Assembly: GCA_918797485.1 (NCBI GenBank)
Contig: CAKKNE010000002.1
Span: forward strand, 4,864,501-4,928,500
DNA: 64,000 nt
Direction: 5' to 3'
Origin: Pelagomonas calceolata
Lineage: Eukaryota; Sar; Pelagophyceae; Pelagomonadales; Pelagomonadaceae
Of this stretch, positions 35,580 through 44,733 are shown in pieces (within the stretch, counting starts at the first letter, position 1; each line of letters begins with the position of its first letter). The notes beneath the pieces are model-generated. The model did not search any database, was not told the origin of the DNA, and saw only the letters and a program-made list of their open reading frames with translations. Both the position numbers and the translations under genes were made by a program.

Positions 35580-38500
35580 ATGGACGACAAAGACCAGTGG
35601 GTCGGCGTAGCGCCATGCGTAAGGGCCGGCATCCGGTCTCTGTTAAGACGCTTCGAGGACCAGCAGGCTGCGCTCGACGAGGCGGCCAAATCCCAAGCCG
35701 CGCTCCTCAACGCGCATGCGAGATCGGAGGCCCGCTGCGAGGCCCTCGAGGCGCAGATCGTGGCCGCGCGACGAGAAGCCACCGAAGCTAGGAGGATCGC
35801 CGCCGAGAGCTCTATGAATGTGGCCTCACTCGCGGCGGACCTGGCCAAGCGGCCCGTGCGAGACGAGGTGGAAGCGCGAGCATCAGAAGCCTTCGCGGCG
35901 GCCACAAAGGACGCACACGCGGCCATAGCGGCGGCCGAGGATCGCTTCGCCCAGAGAAGCGACGACGACGCGCGCAAGCTGGTCGCCCTCGTCACGAGCC
36001 GCGACCGCGCGACGCGTGAGGAGACGCGCCAGGCCATCTCGAAAGCTCAGGAAACGGCCCGGAGCCGCGGGGCGACCGCCGCGGCAGAGCTCCGGAAGAG
36101 CCTCGACGGAAGGTTCAAGGCCGAGGCCTTGGCGCGAGAAGAAGAAAAAAGGCGGCTCGAGCGGCGCTGCGATGTCCTATCGCGTGAGGCCGACGCGCTC
36201 CACAAGGCCTACGAATTGTTGAGGGACGAAGTCCGCCAGAACGTGCGCGAGGGGTGTGAATTCGCCGTCGCCTCGGCGAACGACGCTCTAGATGAGGCCA
36301 AGACCGAGCTGTCGCGACTGGCGAACGACGGCGCGCCGAGCGACGCGACCAGTGTGGGCGCCGGCCTCGCTCGAAATATTGCCACATTGGTGGACGCGCG
36401 TGCTGCGGTGGTCTCCGACGCAAAGGTCGCGCGCGTGGCCTCGACATTGCGGGCTGAGGCGGCGGAGACGTCGCAACGCATCTCCGAATCGGCAGGTGAG
36501 GAACGCACGAAGCGGGACGACGCACACAACGCGTTGAGCGACGAAGTGCGGAGGGTAGAGGAACGGTGTAGCGCCGCGGTCGATGCGGCGAGAAGTGACG
36601 CGTCGAAATCCCTGGACGCGGCGACGGAAAAGTATCAGAGCGACGCCGAGCAGCGCACCGCCGCCGCTACCAAGGCGACGACGCACGCGGTACGTAAATG
36701 CGCCGCCGAGGCTAAGGCCACGGCCGACGACGCACGCGAGGCGACAGAGCGCGTCGTCCTCGCGGCGGTAGCAGAGGCAAGACGGGCCGCAGAGCGCGAC
36801 GCCGAGCGGTTGAGCCGCGAGCTGCGCTCCGTCGACGCGCGGGGGGCCGCAGCGGCCGCCGCCGCGGTCGACGGCTGTAGACAGGTCGCCGGCGAGAGCG
36901 CCACGCACGCCGTCGAGGCGGCCCGGAGCGCCACCGTCGACGACGCGCGCCGGGAAGCCAAGGCCGCCGCGTCACTCGCGGCGGACCGCCTCTTCACGGA
37001 GCAGCGCGCGTCGATCCTCGCAGACGCGTCCAAGGCCGCGGCGCAGCTCGCCGCGAGCGCGGCCCTCGAGGCGCGCCGCGCGACCATCGACGAGGCGCGC
37101 GCGGCCGCGGACCGGGCCACCTCAGCTTTACGGGAGAAGACGGCCACCGAGCTCGAGGCCCTCGAAGCGACCTGCGCGGCGAAGCGGGAAGCCCTGGAGG
37201 CGCGCGTGACCTCGAGATATAACGCCGACGCCGACCGTTGTATCGAGGCGGCTCGCAGCGCCGAAAGGAAGGTCGACGACCTTGCGAGCGACGTGAACAA
37301 GAAGCTCGGTTTGAGGCACGATGAAGTGAAGAGGAGTGTGGAACAGGGCATCGACGGCGTGCGCAAGGCACTCGTCGCGACGGTCGAGAAGCTCGACGGC
37401 CAGCAGAAATCTACCATAAAGAACATTAATGATGCATTAGCGGCGCGCGACCAGGCCATCACCTCCCTCGGAGATTCAATACAAACAGTCAAGGACGAGA
37501 CGCACAAGGCCATCGCGGCGAACAACAAGGTCGTCGAGTCCAACAACGCGACCATCGCCCGGGCCATGTCCGACGTCGTGTCCACTATGGAGAAGCAGGT
37601 CAAGGACTCTACGGCCGGTCTCCGGGACGAGATCGGCGCCGCCGCCGCAACCACCGACGCGAAGCGCAAGGAGTATGACGAATCCATCACGCAGCTCACG
37701 AGCGCCGTGAAGGCCGTCGCGGACCGGTCCCAGGCGGCCAAGGACGGCGCGAAGAAGGCGCTCGCGGAGAGTTCCAAGTTCGCGGGCGTCTGGCCGCGCC
37801 TCGACGCCGCGGAGCGCGAGTGCGCCAAGACGCACGCGTTGGCTATGTCCGCGGTGGGCCAGGCCAACTCCGCGGCCGGCGACGCTAGGGCGGCCGCCGG
37901 CGACGCACGTGCCGCGGCGGCCGAGGCCGTCGACTCCTTCGTGAAAGCCAGTGCCGCAGAAGCGTCGCAACAGAGACCTGATGAACGCTTAGCGACGCTC
38001 GGCAAGGCCGTCACGGGACTGGCGAAGCAGGCCAAGCGATTGGCCGAGGACGCGCGCGCGGCCGACAAGGACCGAGCGGCGACGCATGCTCTAGCGGTGG
38101 CTGCCCAAGGCGACGCAAAGGCTGCGGCCTCCGAGGCAAGAGCGGCGGCGGCCGAGTCGAGGGCGGCGGCCGGAAACGCCGTGGATGCATTCTCGAGCGC
38201 CGCGGTGGCGGACGCGATGCGCCCCTCGACGGCGGCGCTCGAGGGCGTCAATCAATTGCAGCGCGCCGTCGACGCGCTCTCGGACGAAGTCGCCACCCTG
38301 AAGCGATTGGATGGCGGCCCGCTGTCGCCGGGCTCGCGGTCCGACGTCGAGAGTCTGAAGCACGACGTCGCGGCCGCGTCGGCCATGACGCAGCAGGCGA
38401 TGAGCGTGTTAGAGTCCACGGCGGACGACCTGCGAGATCGCGTCGCGAAGGTCGTCTCTGGGACTGCGGTGACGGACAGTCGCCTGGCGCGCTGCGAGTC

Positions 38501-38741
38501 TTCCGTGTCGTCGTTGTCAAGATCCTACGCGCGGATCGCGTCGGTGATCGACCGGTTGCGACGAGAAACGCCGGACGCTAGGCACGCAGCGGCGCGGAAC
38601 ATGGGGTCGCCGTCCCGCGGAGCCGATGCGCGCGTCGAGGAGCTCCTGGCGGAGCGGGCCTTGACGATCGGGGCGATCGAGGATCTCGCTCGCGCGTTGG
38701 ATAGGCCAGCCGCCGAGATGGATCCGCTCTCTGTAACATAA
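35580..38741 (+). CDS. Large Ala-rich coiled-coil protein
   Basis: I do not recognise this 1053-residue protein as a named family. A short N-terminal block (WVGVAPCVRAGIRSLLRRFEDQ) is followed by nearly continuous heptad-rich helix, high in Ala, Arg, Glu and Asp. Examples are EEEKRRLERRCDVLSREAD, LEATCAAKREALEARVTS, and repeated SEARAAAAESRAAAGN-type segments near residues 760-870. A C-terminal part has VMS-type short helices and ends EMDPLSVT. No signal peptide, membrane span or motor domain is present. The length and continuity suggest a structural rod, for instance in a flagellar, basal-body or Golgi scaffold; this is only inference. The gene has no intron, and its stop is 15 bp from the converging WW-domain gene. 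Confidence 0.7.
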   Translation: MDDKDQWVGVAPCVRAGIRSLLRRFEDQQAALDEAAKSQAALLNAHARSEARCEALEAQIVAARREATEARRIAAESSMNVASLAADLAKRPVRDEVEARASEAFAAATKDAHAAIAAAEDRFAQRSDDDARKLVALVTSRDRATREETRQAISKAQETARSRGATAAAELRKSLDGRFKAEALAREEEKRRLERRCDVLSREADALHKAYELLRDEVRQNVREGCEFAVASANDALDEAKTELSRLANDGAPSDATSVGAGLARNIATLVDARAAVVSDAKVARVASTLRAEAAETSQRISESAGEERTKRDDAHNALSDEVRRVEERCSAAVDAARSDASKSLDAATEKYQSDAEQRTAAATKATTHAVRKCAAEAKATADDAREATERVVLAAVAEARRAAERDAERLSRELRSVDARGAAAAAAAVDGCRQVAGESATHAVEAARSATVDDARREAKAAASLAADRLFTEQRASILADASKAAAQLAASAALEARRATIDEARAAADRATSALREKTATELEALEATCAAKREALEARVTSRYNADADRCIEAARSAERKVDDLASDVNKKLGLRHDEVKRSVEQGIDGVRKALVATVEKLDGQQKSTIKNINDALAARDQAITSLGDSIQTVKDETHKAIAANNKVVESNNATIARAMSDVVSTMEKQVKDSTAGLRDEIGAAAATTDAKRKEYDESITQLTSAVKAVADRSQAAKDGAKKALAESSKFAGVWPRLDAAERECAKTHALAMSAVGQANSAAGDARAAAGDARAAAAEAVDSFVKASAAEASQQRPDERLATLGKAVTGLAKQAKRLAEDARAADKDRAATHALAVAAQGDAKAAASEARAAAAESRAAAGNAVDAFSSAAVADAMRPSTAALEGVNQLQRAVDALSDEVATLKRLDGGPLSPGSRSDVESLKHDVAAASAMTQQAMSVLESTADDLRDRVAKVVSGTAVTDSRLARCESSVSSLSRSYARIASVIDRLRRETPDARHAAARNMGSPSRGADARVEELLAERALTIGAIEDLARALDRPAAEMDPLSVT

Positions 38742-38756
38742 GACACAAACACTAAC

Positions 38757-40730
38757 TTAGTCGTAGCCCGCCCGCGCGAGCAGGCGCCGGAGGCCCGCCA
38801 GGGTGACAGCCTTGCCCTCGCGCGGTCCGCGCCGGTAGAGCAGGTGCGCCCGCGGCTCGCCACTGAGCGAAGCAATACCGCCCTGGGGCAGGACCGCGGC
38901 CCGGAGCCATCCCTCGTCGACCGTCGAGGCGGCCGCGTCGTCGCCGAAGACGATGCGACAGTGCGAGACGACGTCTTCGCCGTCGCCGGCAGCCCAGACG
39001 CCCGACGATGCGTTGACCCTGACGAAGCCGAGGCGCGCGAGTTGTTCGGTGGCCTCGGGACCATTCGCCCAACGGATATATGCGAGCGGAGACGCTTCGT
39101 CTACGTTCGGAGCACGGTGCGGCAATTCGCGACGGTCCTTGGCTCTCGCGCGCGCCGCAGCCCGCGCCGTCCACGCGTCCGCGGCGCGCGCGGCGTAGGC
39201 CGGAAACGGCTCCTTGTCGTGCGCGAGCGGCGGCCGCCACGCTGCAGCGCAGTCTGCCGCCCAGGCGCAGAGCCGCCGCACGCGCGGCGCGTGTTGGAGG
39301 GACGTCCGGTGCGCGAGGCCCATTATACAACCGAGCACGCCCCGTAATTCATCATCTAGAACACGAAGCTTCTGCGTCAACGGCAACGAGCCTTCGAACA
39401 CGTCCAGGACCCGGCTCGTCGCCCAGAACAGGTGGTCCGCGACCTGAGCCCCATTTAATTCAGACGACTGCAGGGCGTAGCTCAGCGGCGCGACGAGCGC
39501 CGGGTAGAGCGAGACCACGAGGTCGACGTACGCGTCGTCGCCGTAGGCGCTCACGAGGCGGTCGCAGCGCCGCGCGTACGTTTCCAAATCCAAGGCCCGT
39601 GTCAAGGCGTCCCGCGCGGTCCCCTTCAGGGTGCTGAAGCGCTTCGATGTACTATCAGCGAGCTCCTCCACAACAACTTCCAAGTCCGCGTCGCTGAGAT
39701 CCGCCAGCTCCAATTTTAAACTTAAGCCGGCGGTGCAGTTGCCGGCCGGCTGCGCCTTTGCTAGACACGCGTCCCGCTCGGTCCTCGCGTCCCGCGCGCC
39801 GAGGCCCGCCGCCGCCAGGCGCTGGAGCACGGACATTCCCGTCAGACCCTTCTCCGCGAAGAGCTTTACCAGTGATGTACATGTCGCGTGCGACGACGGT
39901 AGCGCGCGGACCGTCGCCAGAGCCAGGATTGACCGTCTCGGAATGATCTGGAGGGCCCGCCTCAACGCTTGTCTCCTTCTATCATCGGTCAGCGCTTCCG
40001 TGAGTCGATCGAAGAGCGCCGCTCGGAAGCCCTCTATGGCACATCGGTATTCAGCAGGCAGTTCCGCGACGTGGTCCGCTTTTGAAAACGCCGCCGCCGG
40101 GTCGATCTCTGAGGAGAAGGCGGCGTGCGCACTCCTCTGAGCGGCGAGGTAGAAGCACGGCTCCGCGACCGCGTCCACCAGCGCGGCGCGCGCGTCGGCG
40201 CCCGCCACGTTCCTCGAGCGCTCTACTAACACAGGCAGCCGCTTCACAAATCTGTTGATAACGTCCGGCCAGCCTTCTTTTGATACTGCGGGGCAGGCCT
40301 GCGCATCCTGGAAGAAGCCGTCGAAGAACGGGGCGGATTGTTTCGCGAGGAGCTGGCCAAAGTCGCCGTCGAGCGCCCTCCGCAGCAACTCCCTTTGTGT
40401 ATCCTCGCTGTCTGGCACGACAGGTGCGTTATCGGTCCAGCGCACCTCTCCACTATGATTGTAGAGGTAGTCACGGCCCGACTCGGCATCGGTCGCGACA
40501 CGCCAGCCTTCGGGAGGCAGCCTCGCAGCGAGCGCCGCCGCCGTCGCCGCGATGGCGTCGTCACTCATCCGTGCGAGCCCGCGCGCCTCGCGCATGCGGC
40601 GCCCGTCGTCGTCCTCCGGGCCGGCTGCCCCTTCATTTTCAATGATGGCGTCCTGCGACGGGATGCAGAGCAGCGACGCGAGGAAGGGGTAGCGGTGCTG
40701 CTCCGGTTGTATATTCATGCCGCCGAGCAT
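38757..40730 (-). CDS. WW-domain protein with helical, PX-associated-like region
   Basis: This 657-residue protein has a WW domain near residues 73-103 (LPPEGWRVATDAESGRDYLY, then NHSGEVRW), a small module that binds Pro-rich ligands. The large remainder is alpha-helical. A stretch around residues 255-310 (RRALQIIPRRSILALATVRA, then LVKLFAEKGLTGMSVLQRL) recalls the helical region found after PX domains in some fungal membrane-traffic proteins, but no PX domain is seen and the match is weak. The C-terminus has a compact segment (ARLGFVRVNASSGVW...AHLLYRR). A role in membrane trafficking is speculative. Starts at 40730 or 40718 are both possible. Confidence 0.6.
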   Translation of the reverse strand: MLGGMNIQPEQHRYPFLASLLCIPSQDAIIENEGAAGPEDDDGRRMREARGLARMSDDAIAATAAALAARLPPEGWRVATDAESGRDYLYNHSGEVRWTDNAPVVPDSEDTQRELLRRALDGDFGQLLAKQSAPFFDGFFQDAQACPAVSKEGWPDVINRFVKRLPVLVERSRNVAGADARAALVDAVAEPCFYLAAQRSAHAAFSSEIDPAAAFSKADHVAELPAEYRCAIEGFRAALFDRLTEALTDDRRRQALRRALQIIPRRSILALATVRALPSSHATCTSLVKLFAEKGLTGMSVLQRLAAAGLGARDARTERDACLAKAQPAGNCTAGLSLKLELADLSDADLEVVVEELADSTSKRFSTLKGTARDALTRALDLETYARRCDRLVSAYGDDAYVDLVVSLYPALVAPLSYALQSSELNGAQVADHLFWATSRVLDVFEGSLPLTQKLRVLDDELRGVLGCIMGLAHRTSLQHAPRVRRLCAWAADCAAAWRPPLAHDKEPFPAYAARAADAWTARAAARARAKDRRELPHRAPNVDEASPLAYIRWANGPEATEQLARLGFVRVNASSGVWAAGDGEDVVSHCRIVFGDDAAASTVDEGWLRAAVLPQGGIASLSGEPRAHLLYRRGPREGKAVTLAGLRRLLARAGYD

Positions 40731-41166
40731 TTTGTGATGCAGCCCCTTGGCTTTTTTTTCGACGCAGGCGCGTTAAGCACGACGCGGGCGACTGCCCAGC
40801 ACCTCTTACGCGGCTCTGCGTGATCGATGCGCTGGCGTGTGCGCTCAGCCCCCATCGCATCGAGATGCTTTTGTGCGGGGTTCGCGTTTTCTGAATCAAA
40901 GAATGGGTCGAATGTGACGTGAGAGAGGCCTCTGCCGTTGCCCGGACGACTCCGAGCCCGAGTTTCCGACCCCGCCGCCCGGAGCGAGTGCGGCGCTGCT
41001 GCTCTCAGTGCGTCTCGCTTGCTCGCGGGACACGCACAGATCCCATCGAGTACACGGTACAACCGCAAACGACGCCTACCACGCCATCGAGGCTGCCCCG
41101 TTCACTGGTCGCGGGACGCGGACGCATAGAGCACACCAGAAGCCGGCCGCACAGCACACCACCAAA
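40731..41166. other. Divergent promoter region
   Basis: This is 436 bp between the WW-domain and BART-domain genes. ACGCCATCGAGG at 41080-41091 is a variant of the second recurrent motif, sense to the BART gene. No GCTAG palindrome is found. Confidence 0.5.
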
Positions 41167-41628
41167 ATGCCGGAGGAGAGCAAGGAGGTGGACATCCTGC
41201 CGCGGCTGCGCGGCATTTTGATGAGCAGCGACTTTAGTAATCAATTTGAGGCCTTCGCGGAGGACCACATCGAGCCCTTCGTGCGCGTGTTGGACGACGG
41301 GAAGTCGCCGACGCTCGAACACGTGGAGCACGACCACGAGCTCCATGATATTTACAGATTATACCTCGAGACGTTCGAGAAAAAAATCGAAAAACATATT
41401 ATCGAGGCGGGCTCGACGCTCGACGCGTTCATGCGCGACGCGCGGCGGACGCTGGAATCCGCCGAGGAGTTCGACAGCTCGCGGTTTTTCCTCGAGGCGC
41501 TCCTCGCCACCACGACGTACGAGACGTTTTTAGGACTCATGATGACCGAAGCTAGGCGGGTCAAGGACAAGCGCGATGCGAAGCTGGACACGATCGACGA
41601 GGACGAGGAGAAGAGTGGGCATAAGTAG
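41167..41628 (+). CDS. BART-domain protein (ARL2BP/CFAP36-like)
   Basis: This 153-residue protein is almost entirely a BART domain, the helical bundle through which ARL2BP and CFAP36 bind Arl2/Arl3 GTPases. Diagnostic pieces are LMSSDFSNQFEAFAEDHIEPF, HDHELHDIYRLYLETFEKKIEKHI, DAFMRDARRTL and FFLEALLATTTYETFLGLMM. The short acidic tail is EDEEKSGHK. Such proteins act at cilia, basal bodies or mitochondria, so this fits with the TEX47-like gene as a hint of a flagellate cell (inference). The start is the ATG at 41167 (AAAATGCC). The stop lies 16 bp from the stop of the converging DUF262-HNH gene. Confidence 0.78.
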   Translation: MPEESKEVDILPRLRGILMSSDFSNQFEAFAEDHIEPFVRVLDDGKSPTLEHVEHDHELHDIYRLYLETFEKKIEKHIIEAGSTLDAFMRDARRTLESAEEFDSSRFFLEALLATTTYETFLGLMMTEARRVKDKRDAKLDTIDEDEEKSGHK

Positions 41629-41644
41629 CACATCATACTTTACC

Positions 41645-43114
41645 TTATCCTGCCCCCTTTTTCTGGTTGCATATCCTGTGGACGACCTGCAGGTTCGACA
41701 TTTCCGTGCGGCCGCCGCGGGCGAGAGGCACGATGTGATCGATGTGCAAGAGATCGTCCGACGGGCCGAGGGCCTCCCCGCAGAGCGGGCACGGGGCCTT
41801 GATTCGCCGCGCCTTTTCTATCATTTCCACGCGCACAGCGCGCGAGACGGCACCGCCCTTATGGCCCGCGAGGATGGTCTGGATGGCATCCTCGAAAGCC
41901 GCGACGCGTGCCTCAGTGCCTTTGTTTGTCAGCGTCTCGAATGCGGGGTGCCTAACCATCAGGTCGACAAAGGCCGCTCGAACCTCCGAGGCCCTCGCGA
42001 CCAGCGCCGCCTTGCGGTCCGGTCGACTCAGGCAATACAGGACGGTGTCCCAGATGTGCTTTTGGACGCTCGTTCTCGTTTGGAAGCGCGCGCCACCGTC
42101 GACCGCGCGTCGGAAGCGCTCCTTGGGGTCGGGGAAGATGAGGACCGCCAGCTCCAAGGCCGCGTCGAGGCCGCGCCGCCACTCTTCGATGCGTGCATCA
42201 TCCTCCCCTTTGTTGAGCCGCTTCATCAGCTCGAGCGCGTGCTGCTTCATGCTGGGCTTGTAGAAGTCTCTGGGCCCGTCGCACTGGAGTGCAAAGTAGC
42301 GGAGGAGAAGCTCCTGCTTCTCGTCCTTTTCGAGTTCGCTCGTCTCGCCGAGCGCCCGTGCGAGGTTACTGCTGGTGACGCCCCCGCCATCGGCCAGGCC
42401 GTCGAGCATCGTCGTGAAGGGGCCGCGTGAGATCGCGCGCCGCAGCTCCTGGTCCGTCATCGGCGTGCCGCCGCCCTGGATGCGCTTGAAGAAGTCGAGA
42501 TAGTCGGTCATTTGCCACGAGGCCGGAATGACGGCGCAGCGGAGCCCGTAGCGGCTCTTGATCTGCCGCTGCTGCTTCTTGTCGAGGTCCTTGAACGTCT
42601 TGCCCTCGAGGTCCTTTAGGATGGGCAGGCCCTCGAGTGCGAAGGTCCCGTGCGTGCCGGCTTTCCTCTGCGGGGCCGTGGCCTTCCAGTGCGGAGCTCG
42701 CTCGCCCTTGATGAAGAGCTTGGTGCTCGTGAGCCGCTGCTGGCCGTCGAAGACTGCGTAGCCTTCATCAGTGTCGAGCAGCACGATCTCCGGCAGGCAC
42801 GGGTAGCCCCGCAGAATGCTCTCGATCCAGAGGGACGACTGCTTCTGCGTCCACTTGAAGCCGCGCTGGAAAATGGGCCGAAGGTCCAGCTCGCCCGCCT
42901 CCTCCTTGCTCAGGATATTCTCGAACTCAAATTCCTTCACGGCGACCGCAGCCAGCTGCTCTTGCGACGCGCCCGCGTACTCGTCGTCGTCGTCGTCATC
43001 CGGCGTGCTCGCAAGCGGCGCGCATCGGTTGCCGCGAGTCGATGTCAGCCGCAGCACAGGCGTGAACGCCGTAGCAGTGACGGCGGCGACGACGAGAACG
43101 CGTCGCGCCACCAT
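41645..43114 (-). CDS. DUF262-HNH (GmrSD-like) enzyme with predicted plastid targeting
   Basis: This 489-residue protein couples a ParB-fold DUF262 domain to a C-terminal HNH nuclease, the layout of bacterial GmrSD-type modification-dependent restriction enzymes. DUF262 marks are LDLRPIFQRGFKW, QSSLWIESILRGYPCLPEIVL and FDGQQRLTSTKLF (DGQQR being the family hallmark), then DFFKRIQGGGTPMTDQELR. The HNH part is CPLCGEALG...HIDHIVPLARGG, NLQVVHRICNQKK, with the His-Asn-His series and two Cys pairs partly present. The start MVARRVLVVAAVTATA is a signal peptide followed by FTPVLRLTSTRG, a Phe-first transit sequence as in stramenopile plastid proteins. The GC and codon style match the neighbours, so any bacterial acquisition is old. 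Confidence 0.85.
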   Translation of the reverse strand: MVARRVLVVAAVTATAFTPVLRLTSTRGNRCAPLASTPDDDDDDEYAGASQEQLAAVAVKEFEFENILSKEEAGELDLRPIFQRGFKWTQKQSSLWIESILRGYPCLPEIVLLDTDEGYAVFDGQQRLTSTKLFIKGERAPHWKATAPQRKAGTHGTFALEGLPILKDLEGKTFKDLDKKQQRQIKSRYGLRCAVIPASWQMTDYLDFFKRIQGGGTPMTDQELRRAISRGPFTTMLDGLADGGGVTSSNLARALGETSELEKDEKQELLLRYFALQCDGPRDFYKPSMKQHALELMKRLNKGEDDARIEEWRRGLDAALELAVLIFPDPKERFRRAVDGGARFQTRTSVQKHIWDTVLYCLSRPDRKAALVARASEVRAAFVDLMVRHPAFETLTNKGTEARVAAFEDAIQTILAGHKGGAVSRAVRVEMIEKARRIKAPCPLCGEALGPSDDLLHIDHIVPLARGGRTEMSNLQVVHRICNQKKGAG

Positions 43115-43187
43115 TTTTTCGCGACCAATGAGCGATGCAGCAGGAGTAATAGCTGCCAATGTGCACTGCTGGATTTACTCGATCGAT

Positions 43188-43211
43188 GCTAGTATCTTAC
43201 ATGCCGCTAGC
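43188..43211 (-). repeat. Promoter palindrome, copy 12
   Basis: GCTAGTATCTTACATG then CCGCTAGC. It lies 74 bp upstream of the DUF262-HNH start and 22 bp beyond the mTERF 3' end. Confidence 0.8.
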
Positions 43212-43232
43212 AAGTCCATCGGACAAATCACA

Positions 43233-44462
43233 TTACACGTCCTCCTGGGCCGCGCGGAGGGCCTCGAGGGGGACATTGAGGCGCTTGCAGAACTCTGCGT
43301 CGGTTTTCGAAGTGCTATTGAGGACAATCACGGGATCAGCACCGGCGGCCCGGCAGACTTTGAGGCGCGGTTGGTATCGTTTTGCCAGGCTGTAAGTAAG
43401 AAGGGGCGGCTTTCTTATCACCCGCGCGCGGATATCAACGCAAGCTATTCCCAGCTCTCGTTCGAAGAAACGTAGCTTCGGCTCGAGGTTTTTCTCGATG
43501 TTCAGATGGAGCAGCGTGGGAAGGCTTGTCAACATGCATGTGAGCTCTGCATTGTTCAGATCAAAGCGCGACTGCAGCCAGCGAAGCTTCGGCTCTATGT
43601 TATCCTCGATATTATAACCCAGTAGTGACGGACTTCCAGCCACCATCTTCTTTAGCTGCTCTTCTTCCAAGTCGAGGCGCATCTGCACCCAGTCAAGATT
43701 TGGCTTCATTTTCTTCTCGACGCTGTAGCCCAGCAATTGGGGTTTTATTAATACAGCCTTCCTCAGCTGCGCTGTGTCCAGTCCGAGGCGCGTCTGTAGC
43801 CATGTAAGGGTCGGTTCCATATTCTCCTCGATACTGTAGGCTAGCAGATTTGGTTTTATCAGAAGAATCTTCTTCAGCTGCTCTACGTCCAGGTCCAGGC
43901 GCCTTTGCAGCCACTCTAGCTTCGGCGCCATGTTGTCCTCGATGCTTAAGCCTAGCACCACCGGATTTCGTCCCAGCTTTTTCAGTTCTAAGTCGCGTAG
44001 GTCGAGTGTAGTCTGCAACCACTCCAATTTAGGCGCAAGATTCGCCTCGATGCTGCAACCTAATAGCGGTGGCCGACGTATTAGAAACTTCTTCAGCTCC
44101 GCGTCGCCTAGGTCCAGAGTCGATCGAAACCATTCAAGCGTCGGCGCCAAATTGGTCTCGACGTAGCAACTTAAGAGCGAAGGGGCTCTGAGCACAAATG
44201 TCCTCAGCTCCACGTCACTTAGTTCGAGCTCGGACTGCAGCCAATTGCACACGCAATCGATTTGCGCCCGTGTCAGGCTCTCTGCGGTCCTCGGTAACAG
44301 TTTTCCTTCAGCCTTGGCCGCCTCCTTCGCCGTGCAGCCCAAGGACTGGATGCAGTAATCATAGGCTGCCCCTGAACACACAACGTGGCTGGGCGGCCTG
44401 GCAACCGGCGGAACCAATGCGACCGTCAACGAGAGGTGCAAAACGCATGCCAACCTTGCCAT
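43233..44462 (-). CDS. mTERF-family organelle nucleic-acid-binding protein
   Basis: This is a 409-residue mTERF protein, a family of superhelical repeat proteins that bind organellar DNA or RNA and affect transcription termination, splicing or ribosome assembly. At least eight ~36-residue repeats follow one another with striking regularity: ELKKFLIRRPPLLGCSIEAN, then LAPKLEWLQTTLDL, then ELKKLGRNPVVLGLSIEDN, MAPKLEWLQRRLDLDVEQ, and so on. The N-terminus (MARLACVLHLSLTVALVPPV) looks like a signal peptide, so plastid delivery is likely in this lineage (inference). The frame starts at the ATG at 44462. The near-identical repeats suggest recent internal duplication. Confidence 0.9.
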   Translation of the reverse strand: MARLACVLHLSLTVALVPPVARPPSHVVCSGAAYDYCIQSLGCTAKEAAKAEGKLLPRTAESLTRAQIDCVCNWLQSELELSDVELRTFVLRAPSLLSCYVETNLAPTLEWFRSTLDLGDAELKKFLIRRPPLLGCSIEANLAPKLEWLQTTLDLRDLELKKLGRNPVVLGLSIEDNMAPKLEWLQRRLDLDVEQLKKILLIKPNLLAYSIEENMEPTLTWLQTRLGLDTAQLRKAVLIKPQLLGYSVEKKMKPNLDWVQMRLDLEEEQLKKMVAGSPSLLGYNIEDNIEPKLRWLQSRFDLNNAELTCMLTSLPTLLHLNIEKNLEPKLRFFERELGIACVDIRARVIRKPPLLTYSLAKRYQPRLKVCRAAGADPVIVLNSTSKTDAEFCKRLNVPLEALRAAQEDV

Positions 44463-44513
44463 TTTCACCCCATCGCGACCGTCCGGGCCAGGATCCCAGC
44501 TTTTGCTGCTCTT

Positions 44514-44537
44514 GCTAGTGCCTTACATGTCGCTAGC
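44514..44537 (-). repeat. Promoter palindrome, copy 13
   Basis: GCTAGTGCCTTACATG then TCGCTAGC. It sits between divergent genes, 52 bp from the mTERF start and ~197 bp from NSRP1. Confidence 0.8.
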
Positions 44538-44733
44538 TAATCGCATGCGCTTCATCGACAAAAACGCGTCAGGAGCCACCGCTGAACGCCGACAGACGTG
44601 CTAACTGCGCCTTATTGCTCCTCACAGCCGAGCCAAACCACAGGGCACGGCGCCGCGCCGCGCACAGCCCCACCAGCCCACATCGGCTCACACAAGCTCA
44701 TCGGACAGCGCACGACGCCAGCCGCCGCGAAAA

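Noticed and set aside
36635-38251. 538-codon minus-strand frame opposite the coiled-coil gene
   Set aside because: It is the antisense of an Ala/Arg-rich coding sequence in GC-rich DNA, has low-complexity Ser/Ala composition and no domain; the sense protein has clear heptads.
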